Below are positions 1-17,255 of a stretch of 64,000 bases of DNA, one piece after another. The notes beneath the pieces were generated by a model. The model did not search any database. It saw only the letters and a program-made list of their open reading frames with translations, and was not told where the DNA came from. The DNA lies in the NCBI RefSeq assembly GCF_030253575.1, contig NC_080568.1:32639001-32703000 (forward strand), given 5' to 3'. Position numbers and translations under genes: made by a program. The stretch is from Rhododendron vialii. Its lineage: Eukaryota > Streptophyta > Magnoliopsida > Ericales > Ericaceae. Numbering within the stretch: the stretch's first letter is position 1; each line of letters starts with the position of its first letter.

Positions 1-1742
1 TCTCCCATTACTACAAGACAATAAACTCCCCCATTTCCCCCTAGCTTGGCCAAAATACCCTTTCTCTCACCCTCTAGGAATTGGTGAAGCTTTTCTTAAA
101 TCAATGATGGCCGCAGGGTGACTCAAAAGCTAAAATTGTCTTGACGCCTGATTTTTATCATCAAAAAAGATAGGAGAAGACAAGGAAATACTTTAGGAAC
201 TTTGGGAAGGGCATTTTTGTCTTTGTCTCTAGATAAGATGGCTTGGTGCTAATTTGGTCATTCTCATGAAAAGCTTAGTAAAGATTCTTTTGGTATTTTG
301 CGTTTGGATCATGTGTCTTTTGTCCCACTTGACCCCATAGTCGGGGCTCCCAAGCTAACCATTTGCTTTACGCCATGTTTGGAATCAGAGCTAGAAATTT
401 CGCTACACAAGGGCGACTATGTATACGAGCTAAGAATTTTCTATATATTTTTATAAGAATTTTTTTCCTATATAATAGTAGAGTTTTTATTTTTTATTTT
501 CTTTCATGAACAACTGCCTACTAGTCCCTTCTTAGCTTCATCCCTGCTTGGAACTTGTGGGAAGTGAGGGAAAGGAAAAGAAAATAAAGAACAAGAAAAG
601 TGGGAGAAGATCTCTATTTGGTCATTTTCTCTTCTTTCTCTTCCCAACTAAACCAAACAGGGATAGGAATTTTTTTAAACTTCTTTTTCTTCTCTTTTCC
701 TTTCACTATGTTCCAAACAAAGCCTTAATGCCAAGGAAAAAAACATTTGCCTAATAAAAACAAATTAATTAAAGGGGTGTCCCTCAAAAATTAATTAATG
801 GGTCATTTGGTCCCTTTGATTAGGAAACCACCTGTTATTGTCCCTTGCACAAATTTCTTTTGGTTCCATAGGCTATACAAGCACCAACTTAATTTTAAGG
901 TCACCCCACCCCACCCCACTAGTAATGTCACAGCATGTCCATTCAAACATAACAACCGATAAGCCCAAAAAAAAAAAAAAATTTTGATTGCATGATTTGA
1001 TAAGTTTAAATAATTTTGGGAAAGTATTAAAATTCAATTTTATGTCATCGAAAGAGTAATTCTTCAAGCAAAAGCTAGAATAATTCTAGTTCATCATGAT
1101 TATCTTGATAAAAATTTCTTGAGTTGCTGCTCCAATGGCCCCGTTGCAAGTAGGATCATTTTTTTTTTTTTTTTGGAAGAGTAAGAAATTCATTAATAAG
1201 AAGATTACAACATACCATGTGCAGATACAACTATAAAAAACTAATTGCACACATGAATGGAAAAAAAAAAAAACACATTCAAATCAAAGAAGGATATATC
1301 TATCGATAAATTGATTAAACGGTTAGATGTTAGAGAAGCATATGCATAGTGTCGAACAGTAATGGTATTTTATCTTCCACTTTTGACGATGCTTCCTTTC
1401 AGCACCATCCAAGCGACTCTAGCACCCGGATAGAGAGCACTAAACCAAAACAGATGGGATGAAATTAAATTGGCGGGACCCACTGATCGAGTGAATGGGA
1501 TGAAGCACCAGTCATGTTATGAAATACTTACGAAGCACCACCAAATCATGTTGTGCTCCAAGAGTACCTCCAAACAGTGAAATTATAAGATAGCCCGTGA
1601 GTACAATCACGTGGTACTCCGGACCACTTTACGACCACATATTTTTGTGGGGCCTACCAGTTTACCACTAAGTGTATGAACCTCGGAAGAATATGTGATT
1701 GCAAAGTTGTTCGGAATACTACATGACAGTACTCTCGAACTA
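1..1742. other. Intergenic, no gene recognised
   Basis: AT-rich DNA with only short chance reading frames. A pyrimidine-rich stretch lies near 600-720. A T-run at about 1158-1174 followed by an attcattaataa-type stretch looks like the 3' end of a short minus-strand non-LTR retroelement. Nothing codes for a recognisable protein. Confidence 0.6.
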
Positions 1743-2150
1743 TTGAATAATTACTTCTCCAAACATGAGTATGATATCCTTATGACGGTCGCACCCAACT
1801 AACTAATCGTTGAGCAAGTGTACTCGTTGCCAATTAGATTGCAAAGATAGATAGATAGACATCATTTAAGTCAGAACCATAGCACTAATGTTGCTGCAAC
1901 CGTTAGAACCTTTTTGGCACAATTGTGGTTTTTTTTTGCCTCTCTTTTTGCAAAACGGTTGTGATTTTTTTGTTTCGTTCCTATTGTACTCCAAACATGA
2001 ACATGAGATCATTATGATGGTCATACCCAACTAATCGTCAAGCAAGTATACTCATTGGTACCAAAATGACTTCGTTAAAAAGTCAAAACAATAGCGATAT
2101 TGCTACAACCGTTGGGTATATTTTTTGGTGCAATTGAGAATTTTTTTTTT
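1743..2150. repeat. Diverged direct duplication (two ~200 bp copies)
   Basis: The stretch from about 1743 to 1945 is repeated, with substitutions and small gaps, from about 1983 to 2150. Both copies carry in order 'ctccaaacatga', 'cccaactaa', 'gcaagt.tactc' and a 'gctgcaaccgtt'/'gctacaaccgtt' block followed by a T-run. The divergence suggests an old tandem duplication of noncoding DNA. Confidence 0.7.
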
Positions 2151-2159
2151 TTTCCTGTT

Positions 2160-3560
2160 AAAGCGTGAGAGGAGGGAGGAGAAGTTAAATGGGTTTGGTG
2201 TAGTGACGAGATATGGCCAAACCAAATTTCATGTTAAATCTGACATGCACCAAAAATGATTTTGTCAAATTTTGACAGCAAGTTTAAAATTACCCTACGG
2301 GAATAACCTTAATTTGGTCAGATTTTAGCAATCACTAGGAATTTGGCACAGGAGAGAGAACATCATCTTGCATGCACGAGAGACATAAGCTCGTGAGCAT
2401 GTGTGTGTGTGTATATATATAGATAGATTCATAATAAAAATAGATGTCATATCATCCCACTCTTGCATATGCAAATCACGTGGCGAGGTTGGGTTGTTTC
2501 ACAATTTGTTCCAATAATATCAGGTTTAGGAGCATGGCTACAATTTTTGCAACAATGTGTGCTCGAGTGTGGAAGAGTTTTTCAAAAACATTCAGAACTA
2601 CTAAAATTTGCGCGAATGCAAGGATTGAGAAAGCGAACGTAGAGCGAAAATTGAGAGCGCGAGCGGAAATCATACGTGCTCAAAGATTATGTGACTAAGA
2701 TAACTACTAATATATGACAAAAGAAAACGCCTCAAATGATATGAACCCATGGTTAAAGCCATGTCACATTATTTCATTTCTATGTCTGAAGGTTTCTCTA
2801 CAGAGTACTGCTGGATTTTTTCATCTTCTCTCTCCATTATTTCAGTTTTTGATAATGCTACTTTTCTGTTATAAATCTTCATCCCATCCTCATTTTCTCT
2901 CAAGCCCTTTATTGGGTATCATGAACAATTAAGAATTCTTGGTTTGTTAGGATTAATTTTCTATAGCAGACATATTGCATATAAGTACAACGAGTAGATA
3001 GAATGGTCCACAAAATGATATACTTTAATTGGACTTTGGCCTAATAAGATGGGCTTTGTTCCATATGGGTGTCCTTCGATTAGTTTCTTGCCGATCGTAG
3101 GTTTTGGAACTTAGATTGGGCAGAAGTGTTCTTTGGAACACAAACACGTTGTTTTCCTGTCCTATTAGTCTTGTAACAATTAATTTCAAGATTAATGATT
3201 TTTTTCGCCTTTCAAAAAAAATGATACTCATATAAGGCATTGACATGGTACAGTCTCATACTCAGGTCACGTTTCCACTAACAATTTTCGGTAACAAGTT
3301 ATGACATTTTAGTAGTTTTGCATCTCATCAACAACTTATTAATTGGTTAGTGTAACAACTTGACATTTTTTAACAGCTTTCTTAATTTCTCAACAAACTT
3401 AAAATTTTCCAACAATTTGTATTGGTTAGTGGAAATAACTTGATATTTTTCAACAACACCAGATGTTCCTTAAGTTATTGCCTACAGAAAACAACACCCC
3501 CTTAATAGTAATGCACTTTTTAGTGCAGACCAGATTGAAGAGAAGCCAAACTCAGATCAT
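2160..3560. other. Intergenic, no gene recognised
   Basis: Contains a short TG/TA microsatellite near 2400-2420 and several 'aacaacttgacatttt'-like phrases between 3290 and 3480, possibly a decayed MITE. Reading frames here are short and resemble no family I know. Confidence 0.5.
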
Positions 3561-3671
3561 GGCCTTGTTCGTTCGGGATCTCAAAATTTCTGAACACGGT
3601 TTCCAATAAATTTTCTCTATTTATTTTTCTTCATTCATTACTCTGTCTCAAAATTTAAACCGAACAAGGTC
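3561..3671. mobile_element. Short MITE-like element with terminal inverted repeats
   Basis: The left end GGCCTTGTTCGTTCGGGATC and the right end (read on minus: GACCTTGTTCGG) are inverted copies, and 'ctcaaaattt' recurs inverted further in. About 111 bp. No convincing target duplication, so the superfamily is unassigned. Confidence 0.55.
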
Positions 3672-4336
3672 AAGTCATTAATGTGGTTGTAGGCTTTTTG
3701 TATTGGAATTATCCAAAACACTTTTTTTCTAAACTTTTTTTGGTAGAGATAATGATGACTTCGATCCACGATGGCCAATAAAACGACAAATCCATCATTT
3801 TTCTTGCACCAAATGACCCATGCTAATCAGAGTTTAGGATTAATCGATTATGACTTCTCACTAACTTAATCCTTTCTTAAGATTCCCATCAGAGTGTGTA
3901 CGTCGTTTCAATTTCATAGATTTGAGATTCGTCGGAGATTCACGATTTGTGGTTGTAGTCATAGCGGTCCTACCAGCGACGAATTAAGATGGTTTGTGAC
4001 GTCAAGTCGAATACAGTATCGTGTTGTACCCATAATTAATGAAGCATGACTAAACACTTCCAAACATTTTACCAAATCAATAACGTCGAATCTTATAGCA
4101 GTTGAATCTTTTTTTAGAGTGGGAAAAAACTGACTGCTTGGATTCTAAAGTATAATAAGAGCCTAGAAATGTATCTTTGGGATCCCTAGTTTTAGGTATG
4201 TACCATTATGATTACGATGTTGATGTGATTACGTTGGTGAATTATTTACCATCACGATCAATGATAAAAATACCATTAAGTAACTTTTTGTAGTATTTTG
4301 TTATGAGAGAGAACCACCAATTTTAACCAACTTTGC

Positions 4337-4711
4337 TACAGGCACCGATTGCGTGGGTACCTGTGTGCACCGACGATTATGATGGGCCCACTACGGTCCC
4401 GCAATGAAAATCTGAGAGCCGTTCAATATTTTTTTAAAAAAATTCGAGTGGGTTTTTGAAAAATCAGCTCAATCTGATATGCGTAGGTGCTCGATCTAAT
4501 TTTCTTATTTTTTTCATTCAGATTACGGGATTCTGAAATTTGAATGAAAAATGAGAAGATTGGATCGAGCAGCTACACATATCGGATTGAGCTGATTTTT
4601 CTAAGGCCCACTTTTTTTTTTAAAATTATTTAACGGCTCGAATTTTCCGTGTGGGACAATAGTGAGCTCCGCATAGCCATCGGTGCAAAATCTGTACCCA
4701 CCACCGTAGGT
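4337..4711. mobile_element. Fold-back MITE, ~375 bp
   Basis: The two halves are long imperfect inverted repeats. The left arm holds GCACCGA, a GGGCCCAC block and 'aaaatcagctcaatctgata'. The right arm holds the same blocks inverted and in reverse order ('atcggattgagctgattttt', 'ggcccac', 'atcggtgc'). The centre is near 4530. The inner arm is related to that of the fold-back element at 27815-28150. Confidence 0.75.
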
Positions 4712-4800
4712 TTTTCGAATTTTAACCAATCAGTGCATATATTTCAAATCAAGTGAATAAAAATGAAATACACTACAGGCCATTTATAGGAAGCTTGAAT

Positions 4801-4906
4801 GCAAGATCCATCGATTGATTTACTTACCCCCAAAAAAAAATAATAATTCCACCGATTGAAAAATTAATAATGCAAGATCCATCGATTGATTTACTTACCC
4901 CCCCCC

Positions 4907-5001
<95 letters not shown>
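4801..5001. repeat. Poly-C run and (TA)n microsatellite at a short duplication
   Basis: A run of about 40 cytosines with one A interruption (4898-4938) passes directly into about 29 TA units (4942-4999). Around it, 'gcaagatccatcgattgat' and 'catcgattgaaaaattaata' each occur twice, so the tract expanded inside a short tandem duplication. Predicted peptides here are artefacts of the repeats. Confidence 0.9.
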
Positions 5002-5103
5002 ATCGATTGAAAAATTAATATACTACTATTCAGAAAGTGAAAGCCGCCCGATCGTAAAATTTGGATTCTCATTTTCTATTTTACGTAGCAGATACGAGTG
5101 GAA

Positions 5104-6845
5104 AAAACCGAGTACAATGTGAAAAATTATTAGGTGTTTCCGGAGTGTAATGTCGCATTGTCATGTAATACTTTCAAAAAATGAAAATGAAACATGCAAT
5201 ATTGTAGGACATTCGTGTCTCCCACTCACAAAATAGAAGTGTGTCATTACACGTGACTCTTTAAATTTATCCATTTGATTTTGTCGAGAGTACCACATAC
5301 CTAGACTACGTCACATATGAGTCCCTGAAAGTGTTAGAATAATTGCATGAATAATGTGGTGGCGGTCTAATGGGTCCAATCTTCTCTGTCCCAAGAATCC
5401 ATACCCATGTGCCTCTTCGTTGAGGTTTTCGGCCATTCAATTGTGATTTTTTTTTATTTTAAATCTAACAACAGAAAAATCCATCAGCATAGAGACACAT
5501 AAATTTTCGGCGCAAGGGATCGTGTCTTCATCTAATGGTAGTATGGTACCTGTTTGGACCATATATTCACTGCCCGTTGATAATCGACCGAAAGGTGACG
5601 ATTATAGAAATGCAACCTATTTTATTATTATTTTTGGTATTTGTATTTTAATAACATGTGCAGGACACTTGGCGTATCTCTATTTACTTGGAAGTTGAAA
5701 GGACACATGGCATTGTCTTATACACTTGGCTGTTGAAAAAAACACTTGGCATACTCCTACACACTTTGATGTTAGTGGGAAGTTATTTGGACAAGTGAAA
5801 GCAAAGGAGAATGAGGAGTATTGAAGAAGTTGAGAAGTTATTTCTTGCGCATATTTGTTTTCCTATAAATAGCATTTTTAGGCCTCATTGTAAACACACA
5901 CAAAACAACGCTAATCAGACCTTTATCTTTTCTTTTCTAGGAGTAGAGTTAACTTGTAATTGCTCACTCAATCATCTCGATTGATTGTTCTTCTACTTTG
6001 AGGGTTAATAAAGTCCATTTTATTAATCTTCTTCCATACTTCATCCACTTCTTTGTTTGTTTCCAAAGAAGTCCTGAAATACGGCAAGAAACCAAACTTC
6101 ACTTTTCACACCCACATTCCAGCAAGCTTACGATACGATTTTCTGTCGATTCTCCGTCGATTGGAAAGAAAACAAGAATTTTGGTAACAGTACCCATAAA
6201 CTAGTAACAGTCCATTAGATCTGGAAGGGTCGCCTGGCCTAAGTCGGCTGAAAAGGACAAAGATCAAGAGTCCAAGCGTTAGCTGTATAGCCGAAAACCG
6301 AGTATGATGTGAAAAATTATTAGGTATTTTTCGTGGTGTAATGTCGCATTGTCACGTAGTGCTTTCGGAAAATGAAAATGATACATGCAATGTCGGAAAC
6401 TCGTGTTTCCCACTCACAAAATAAAAATGTGTCGTTACATGTGACTCTTGAAATTTACGCCTTTCGATTTGTTGAGAGTGCCACGTACCTAGACTACGTC
6501 ACATATGATTCTCTGGAAGTGTTGAATAATTGTCTGAATAATGTGGTGGCGATCGAATGGTGAGACAGGATTCTTTATGCCAAAAAATTCCTATGCTTCT
6601 GTGCCGAGAAATTTTTCAAATGTTAAATTTAAAAATAAAAAAAAATCACACAATTCAAAGCTCAAAAAATTTCTTAGCACAGAAGCACAAAAAATCTTCG
6701 GAACAGAGGAGATCGCACCGTCTAATGGTACCCGTAAACTAGTAACAGTCCATTAGATCTGGCAGGGTCACCTGGCCGCCTGGTTTTTGTACGTCGGCTG
6801 AAAAGGACAAAAGATCAAGAATCCAAGCGTCAGCTGTATAGCCGA
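5104..6845. repeat. Tandem duplication of a ~0.5 kb noncoding unit, first copy split by a solo LTR
   Basis: Block A occurs at 5104-5383 and again at 6294-6562. Shared phrases include 'aaaaattattaggt', 'gtaatgtcgcattgtca' and 'cctagactacgtcacatatga'. Block B occurs at 6190-6293 and 6722-6845, sharing 'aaactagtaacagtccatta' and 'gtcggctgaaaaggacaaa'. In copy 2 A and B are about 160 bp apart. In copy 1 they are separated by the LTR at 5551-6189, so the duplication can be used to reconstruct the empty site. Confidence 0.85.
5551..6189. mobile_element. Solo LTR with 5-bp target-site duplication
   Basis: The element is 639 bp, starts TGTT and ends AACA, and is flanked by GTACC on both sides (5546-5550 and 6190-6194). 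The sister copy of the host sequence near 6720 lacks it and reads straight through 'tctaatggtaccc'. An internal TATA-like tataaata (about 5864) and downstream AATAAA-like sequence fit promoter and polyadenylation functions of a plus-oriented LTR. No primer-binding site or internal domain follows, hence a solo LTR left by recombination. Confidence 0.88.
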
Positions 6846-6940
6846 ACCAAGCCGTTCAATTACAAACTGGTTGAAAGAATTGGAAATCGATCCAAACCCA
6901 ACCTTTTCTTATTCGATCCATCAATGTATTATTAGTACTA

Positions 6941-7115
6941 CTCCTGCCGTCTCGATTTGTTTGTCCAATCTCGAGTTTCTAACTTATTAAAGAAATCAAA
7001 TCTGCTCCATTGACTTGGAAATTTAAATAATTTGATCTATTGATTGTGAAATTGAACAGTCAATTTAAGACATGTAAAAGTCAAAAAGGAAACAAACAAA
7101 TTGAGACGGAGGGAG
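6941..7115. mobile_element. Stowaway-type MITE (Tc1/mariner), 175 bp
   Basis: The left end CTCCTGCCGTCTCGATTTGT and the right end (on minus CTCCCTCCGTCTCAATTTGT) form the classic Stowaway terminal inverted repeat. The element is flanked by TA dinucleotides (6939-6940, 7116-7117), the expected target duplication. Confidence 0.88.
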
Positions 7116-7468
7116 TATTATTTTTCTATTACCAGATATCTGGACCAATTTACAAGCACCTCAATTAATTCTGGACAGAGGCGACGCTGCATGCGTAACA
7201 CTGGGGTCACCGGACCCATGGAAAGGAAAAAAAACTTTTTTTCTGACGCTGCGTGCGTAACTAGGTTATTGAATGACCCTATTTACATATATTCCTGGAG
7301 TCGCCACTAATTCTTGGGTCCTGAAATTAACGATCGGATAAACCTTCCAATGGTCCAATGTATTATTATTATTAGAAAATTAGAAATAAAAAAAAATTTG
7401 GGTTCTTCCAAAATGTACACTCCCAGAAGAAAAAATGCCTCTCATCAAGGCTAACCAATGGTGTACCC

Positions 7469-7513
<45 letters not shown>
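7469..7513. repeat. (GA)n microsatellite
   Basis: About 22 uninterrupted GA units. The reading frames across it encode only poly-Leu-Ser or Arg-Glu and are artefacts. Confidence 0.95.
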
Positions 7514-7515
<2 letters not shown>

Positions 7516-8815
7516 ACTGTATTAGGATTTAGGAAGATCCAGACAAAGGCCGAAGGCTGCTCAGTTGGGCTGCCATTATTCTTATAACGCATACAATAAA
7601 ATAGTACCCTTATTTTTGTAGGGTTGTGCTTCTTTAATTGTTTGAGGGCAGAACACTAATCATTGAAGTGTGTGAATATTCTAGATGATACCAAATGTGA
7701 CAATTCACAATTTGAAAGCGTTCTTTGGATTTTTTTTTTATATTTTTTATGTTTCTGCAATATCAATAATTGGACATCATATATATTACGGAGTATGATA
7801 ATCAAGAAGCTGTTTATCACGGCAATTAATATAAATGGCAATAACATCGTTTTTAACAACAGTTGTTAGTACAATATCGTTTCATCGGTAGTACCTAGCA
7901 CGTGATGGAACTATTTTTCGTGTCGCCATTTTGAGTCGACTTATACCCTGCACATCGTATAAGTCTTTCATGCAATACAAATTTTGTCATTAACAAAAAC
8001 AGTTTTGACATTATTAACACGTGATATAATACCGGGTTTTTTCCGTATACTTTTGTTTATCTTCTAAGGAACAAGAATTTCCTATGAAAATATATACAAG
8101 GTTTATTGTCTTATATGATGGGTGGAGACATAAAGTGCAGTAAATATACTATTTAGATCAGCTCCACTGTCCACATTGTGCTATGCAGAGATGGTGGAAA
8201 AGATCAAATGCTTCCAAATTTCACTTCCAAGAGAGTGAGAGAGGACGTGGATTGACACTAAACACAGATTCTAAAACAAACCTCTTAGAAAAAAGGTGAA
8301 TCCACCTTCATAAACTACAATATATAGCTTGTATTTGTGCACAATCAAAGATTTTCTCTTAATTAACAAACAAGTAGGCATTCTTTTAGTTTACAATTAA
8401 TTTTTTTAGGAAATTAAAATTAAGTCACTAAATCGTTACCCCGGAGCCATGGAAAAAGTGTTTAGGGGAGAAAAACGACCACCCAAAAAAAAATATATAT
8501 ATCCGTTCCCTCAATTAAGGGATAGACACCTCAAGAGTTAGCACAGTGATAGTCACCTGACAATTGAGGGATTCAGAAAGCTTTTGGTTTGGATTTCAAG
8601 TACTTCCACTACATACTATTAGAGACTCTATTTTGACTTTAATTGGACTCCTAACTAATAGAGGGTAGAAATATTGATTTTCAAAGGCTAATCAATCCAT
8701 TAAACGAGATAGTGAACCACAAAAAATATATACTACTCCTATATAACAAATAGGGCCAAAAAACTAAAAAGTGAGACATAAAAAGGGACACCAGAAAGAA
8801 CAAAAAAGACGCTTT
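7514..8815. other. Intergenic, no gene recognised
   Basis: AT-rich sequence without a convincing coding segment, RNA gene or intact transposon. Confidence 0.5.
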
Positions 8816-9172
8816 GAAGAAAAAAAGGATACCTACTTTGAGCACATTCATGCATGGTACTCAAGTCTCAAGTAGGGAAATGGAACATCAAGCTGCACGT
8901 CGGGTTTGAATCGAAAGTGCTACTTTCATAACCGATCCCCACATTCCATACTCACCTCTATATCCATATCCATATCTATATCCAATTGGGAATATTTAAA
9001 AATTACTAAACCTATATTCATAACAATAGCGGGTAAAACGGGAATTACCCAACACCCAATTACAAGTAAAGAGGTAAAAATACATTGATGAAGAAGGATA
9101 CCTACTTTGAGGCTTTGAGCACATTCATTGTACTTAATTCTCAAGTAGCTAGGGTTAGGGAAATGGAACAGA
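8816..9172. repeat. Pair of ~75 bp direct repeats
   Basis: 'aaggatacctactttgag' with the following 'gagcacattcat...ctcaagtag...gggaaatggaaca' occurs at 8825-8885 and again at 9094-9172. About 200 bp of unrelated AT-rich sequence lies between, including a degenerate 'tatatccatatccatatc' run. Confidence 0.75.
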
Positions 9173-9318
9173 TGATTGGAAATAAACAGGGTAGGGAAAA
9201 TGGTCAGTACTTTCCCCCCTACCTCCCAACTATTTGAAACTTTCCTTATTTGTCTCTACATTTGGGTTTGTGTACATCTCTTTCCCAGTTCAACCTTTTC
9301 CTCACTGTTCATTTGAGC

Positions 9319-9350
<32 letters not shown>

Positions 9351-10616
9351 GGCTCATTCCCATTGACACCTTGTCTCTTGAATTCATTCAAAGGACTTGG
9401 ATTCTCTCTGCTTCACACGTGGACCGGTGCGGTCTGAACTTGCGGCCAATGACAGTCGAAATTTTTTCCTGAAATGGAGGCTAAATGAATACTATTTTGA
9501 GGGATTATTATATGGTGTAAAATTTCAATTTTGATGGAACTAAACTGAAATTATCGAGAGTTTGAAAGGCTGAAAATGCTATATTATTTCGTAAATACTG
9601 AAATATGAGTACTACAGTTTGGGGGCGTTGTGGCCCCCAACACACCGTTCTCCATCCGTCCTCCCACTATACCGTTCTCCTTCCAAAATATAAGAAAGTT
9701 TAAAAAAAACATAATACCAAAAGTTTTTAAAAAAAACACTCAAAACAAAAATAATAATAACTACAGCTTTTAGTCTTATATTTTTTGTGTTGTCATAACT
9801 TTTTCAATCTCGATCCATATTTTTACGCGTTTTAAATTTTTCTCATTGATACAAATCCATAATCCCAGCTACTACTTCGATACAAATTCATATTTTTCTA
9901 TGTTCTCGGCCGGCCCTTAATTTGGGGCAACAAACACCAGACTATAAACACTGGGAAGACAGGAAACCCTATGTTCCCCCACCTCCTCTTATTCTGCTAT
10001 CAAACACGTAATAAAAGACCATTTTGTCCTTCCACTCCCTGTCCCATGACAACAAGGAAGGCGTAGATGGTCCAGTCCAATCCACCAAAATAGTGCAAAA
10101 CTTTTCTTCCGACAAACATGGCCCAAGTACGCATATCAAGGTCCTGAATGTAGCACCAATTATGGGAGAAATGGCCGTAATTTGCCGTGCAACAAAAAAT
10201 TGTCGAATAACTTATCGAAATTCAAACGTTTGGGTACAGTTTTTTCTCCAAACTGGTACATACCTGGCCATACCGGTTGGTGCGGTCCGTACAACTTTGA
10301 TACATACATGTATTGCTCAGATGTGACTACTGCTAGAGCTGCTGCTGCAGTGGTTTCGTTTCTTACGGGAATTTTGAACCGACTATTAGACTCAGTAAAA
10401 AGAGAGTTCTGACAAACGTGATACATTAGTGGTTAGACATACAAAAGAATACACCAATCATATGAGACCTTAGATCAGTTCCGACAGCAATCGACACACT
10501 GAAACAGAAAAAAGAACTGCAACAGGGAATTGACCGAGACAAATAATCACAGAGCCAAATGGGAAGTTTATGAGAAACAAAAGATTGATGAGTTCCGGCG
10601 TCAATTGAGAATGCTA
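9173..10616. other. Intergenic / 3' flank of KTN1
   Basis: Contains a CTTTT-rich stretch near 9325-9350 but no recognised gene. The last few hundred bases (to 10616) lie just downstream of the KTN1 stop codon on the minus strand and probably hold its 3'UTR and polyadenylation site. Confidence 0.5.
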
Positions 10617-16173
<5,557 letters not shown>

Positions 16174-16273
16174 TGCAAGTTAAATTCTCCAGCTCTTTTG
16201 AAGTGTTGAAACAAAAACTAGGGATTTCGAATGAGAGTTCCGAAGAAGAAGAAGTACTCCTCAGAGCTCACAC

Positions 16274-16280
<7 letters not shown>

Positions 16281-16321
<41 letters not shown>
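16281..16321. repeat. (CT)n microsatellite in KTN1 5' leader/promoter
   Basis: About 20 units of TC (GA on the KTN1 coding strand), 108-148 bp upstream of the KTN1 start codon. It probably lies in the 5'UTR or core promoter, a common position for GA repeats in plants. No clear TATA box was found. Confidence 0.85.
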
Positions 16322-16324
<3 letters not shown>

Positions 16325-16339
16325 GTCTACTGCTTCGAT

Positions 16340-17255
16340 CAGTGAAGATGACGGCGACGTAACGGCCGGGAGACGGGAGACGGGACGGGGAAGAGTGCGG
16401 TGTTACTAGAATGTCCTTGGGGAGTATCTGGTACTATTACAACTATAGAATGGGACTAATGGCACTTTACCCCCCATAGTCCTGTTGAAGTTGAATTTTT
16501 TCCCCCGTAAAACGTAATCAGTACTTATTCTACCCCGCTTTTACATTCAAGTTACAATTTTCTCCCTATATTGCAAAATAGTAACTCTTCCTTTGGAAAA
16601 CCCGAAATGTAACGGGTACGTGTCAATCGGCAAATTTCTCAAAGACAGATAAAGTCAAATTTTTTCCCCCTTATCGGTAGGAGATAATCTGTGTATACCA
16701 TGAGAACTACAATAACTACAATTTGCATAAAGTACGTGAGAGTTCAGAATTGTTAGCTCGTGTTGATGACATCAATAAGATGGAGAAGTACAATTAATGA
16801 GAGTGCTTCTACAAAAGCAAAAAGAAAACACTTTTGCAAAGTAAATACCAACCAGCCTACAAAGGTTTGAAAGCATGCCATTTGAATTGGCTTATAATCA
16901 TTAACATTCCTTACTTTCAAACATCCAATGGCAGAGAAACTCAAAAAGGAGGCCCAATTTCCATAAGAAATCACAATTTCCCAAATTTATAAAAATTCTG
17001 GATGCAAAGAACCAGAATGAATATTACTATCAAATGTATCAATCGCATCTCATTTCCCACTTTCGATGGGCAATTTCAGAAGCAGTCAAATTAGAATTCA
17101 TTTGAAACTATTTCCAAGCGCATTTCTTGTCGTTCACTCCGGTATTCCAGATGCTTCGCTCCTCTTCTTTTTTAAGAAATAGGGGGCTCTAAAGATCAAT
17201 GGGTAACAGAATACAACAATGTGTTCAAAATGAATCAATCGTTGCAGAAGAGTTA
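16340..17255. other. KTN1 promoter / ISS1 3' flank
   Basis: Short interval between the same-strand genes ISS1 (stop at 17256) and KTN1 (start at 16173). GC-rich near 16340-16400, then AT-rich. No separate gene seen. It must hold both the ISS1 polyadenylation site and the KTN1 promoter. Confidence 0.6.

Noticed and set aside
4824-5122. Overlapping frames encoding poly-Pro/poly-Gly and alternating Ile-Tyr
   Set aside because: Entirely the product of the poly-C and TA repeats; no family, start context or splice sites.
7380-7592. Minus-strand frame with a Leu-Ser repeat
   Set aside because: Artefact of the (GA)n microsatellite.
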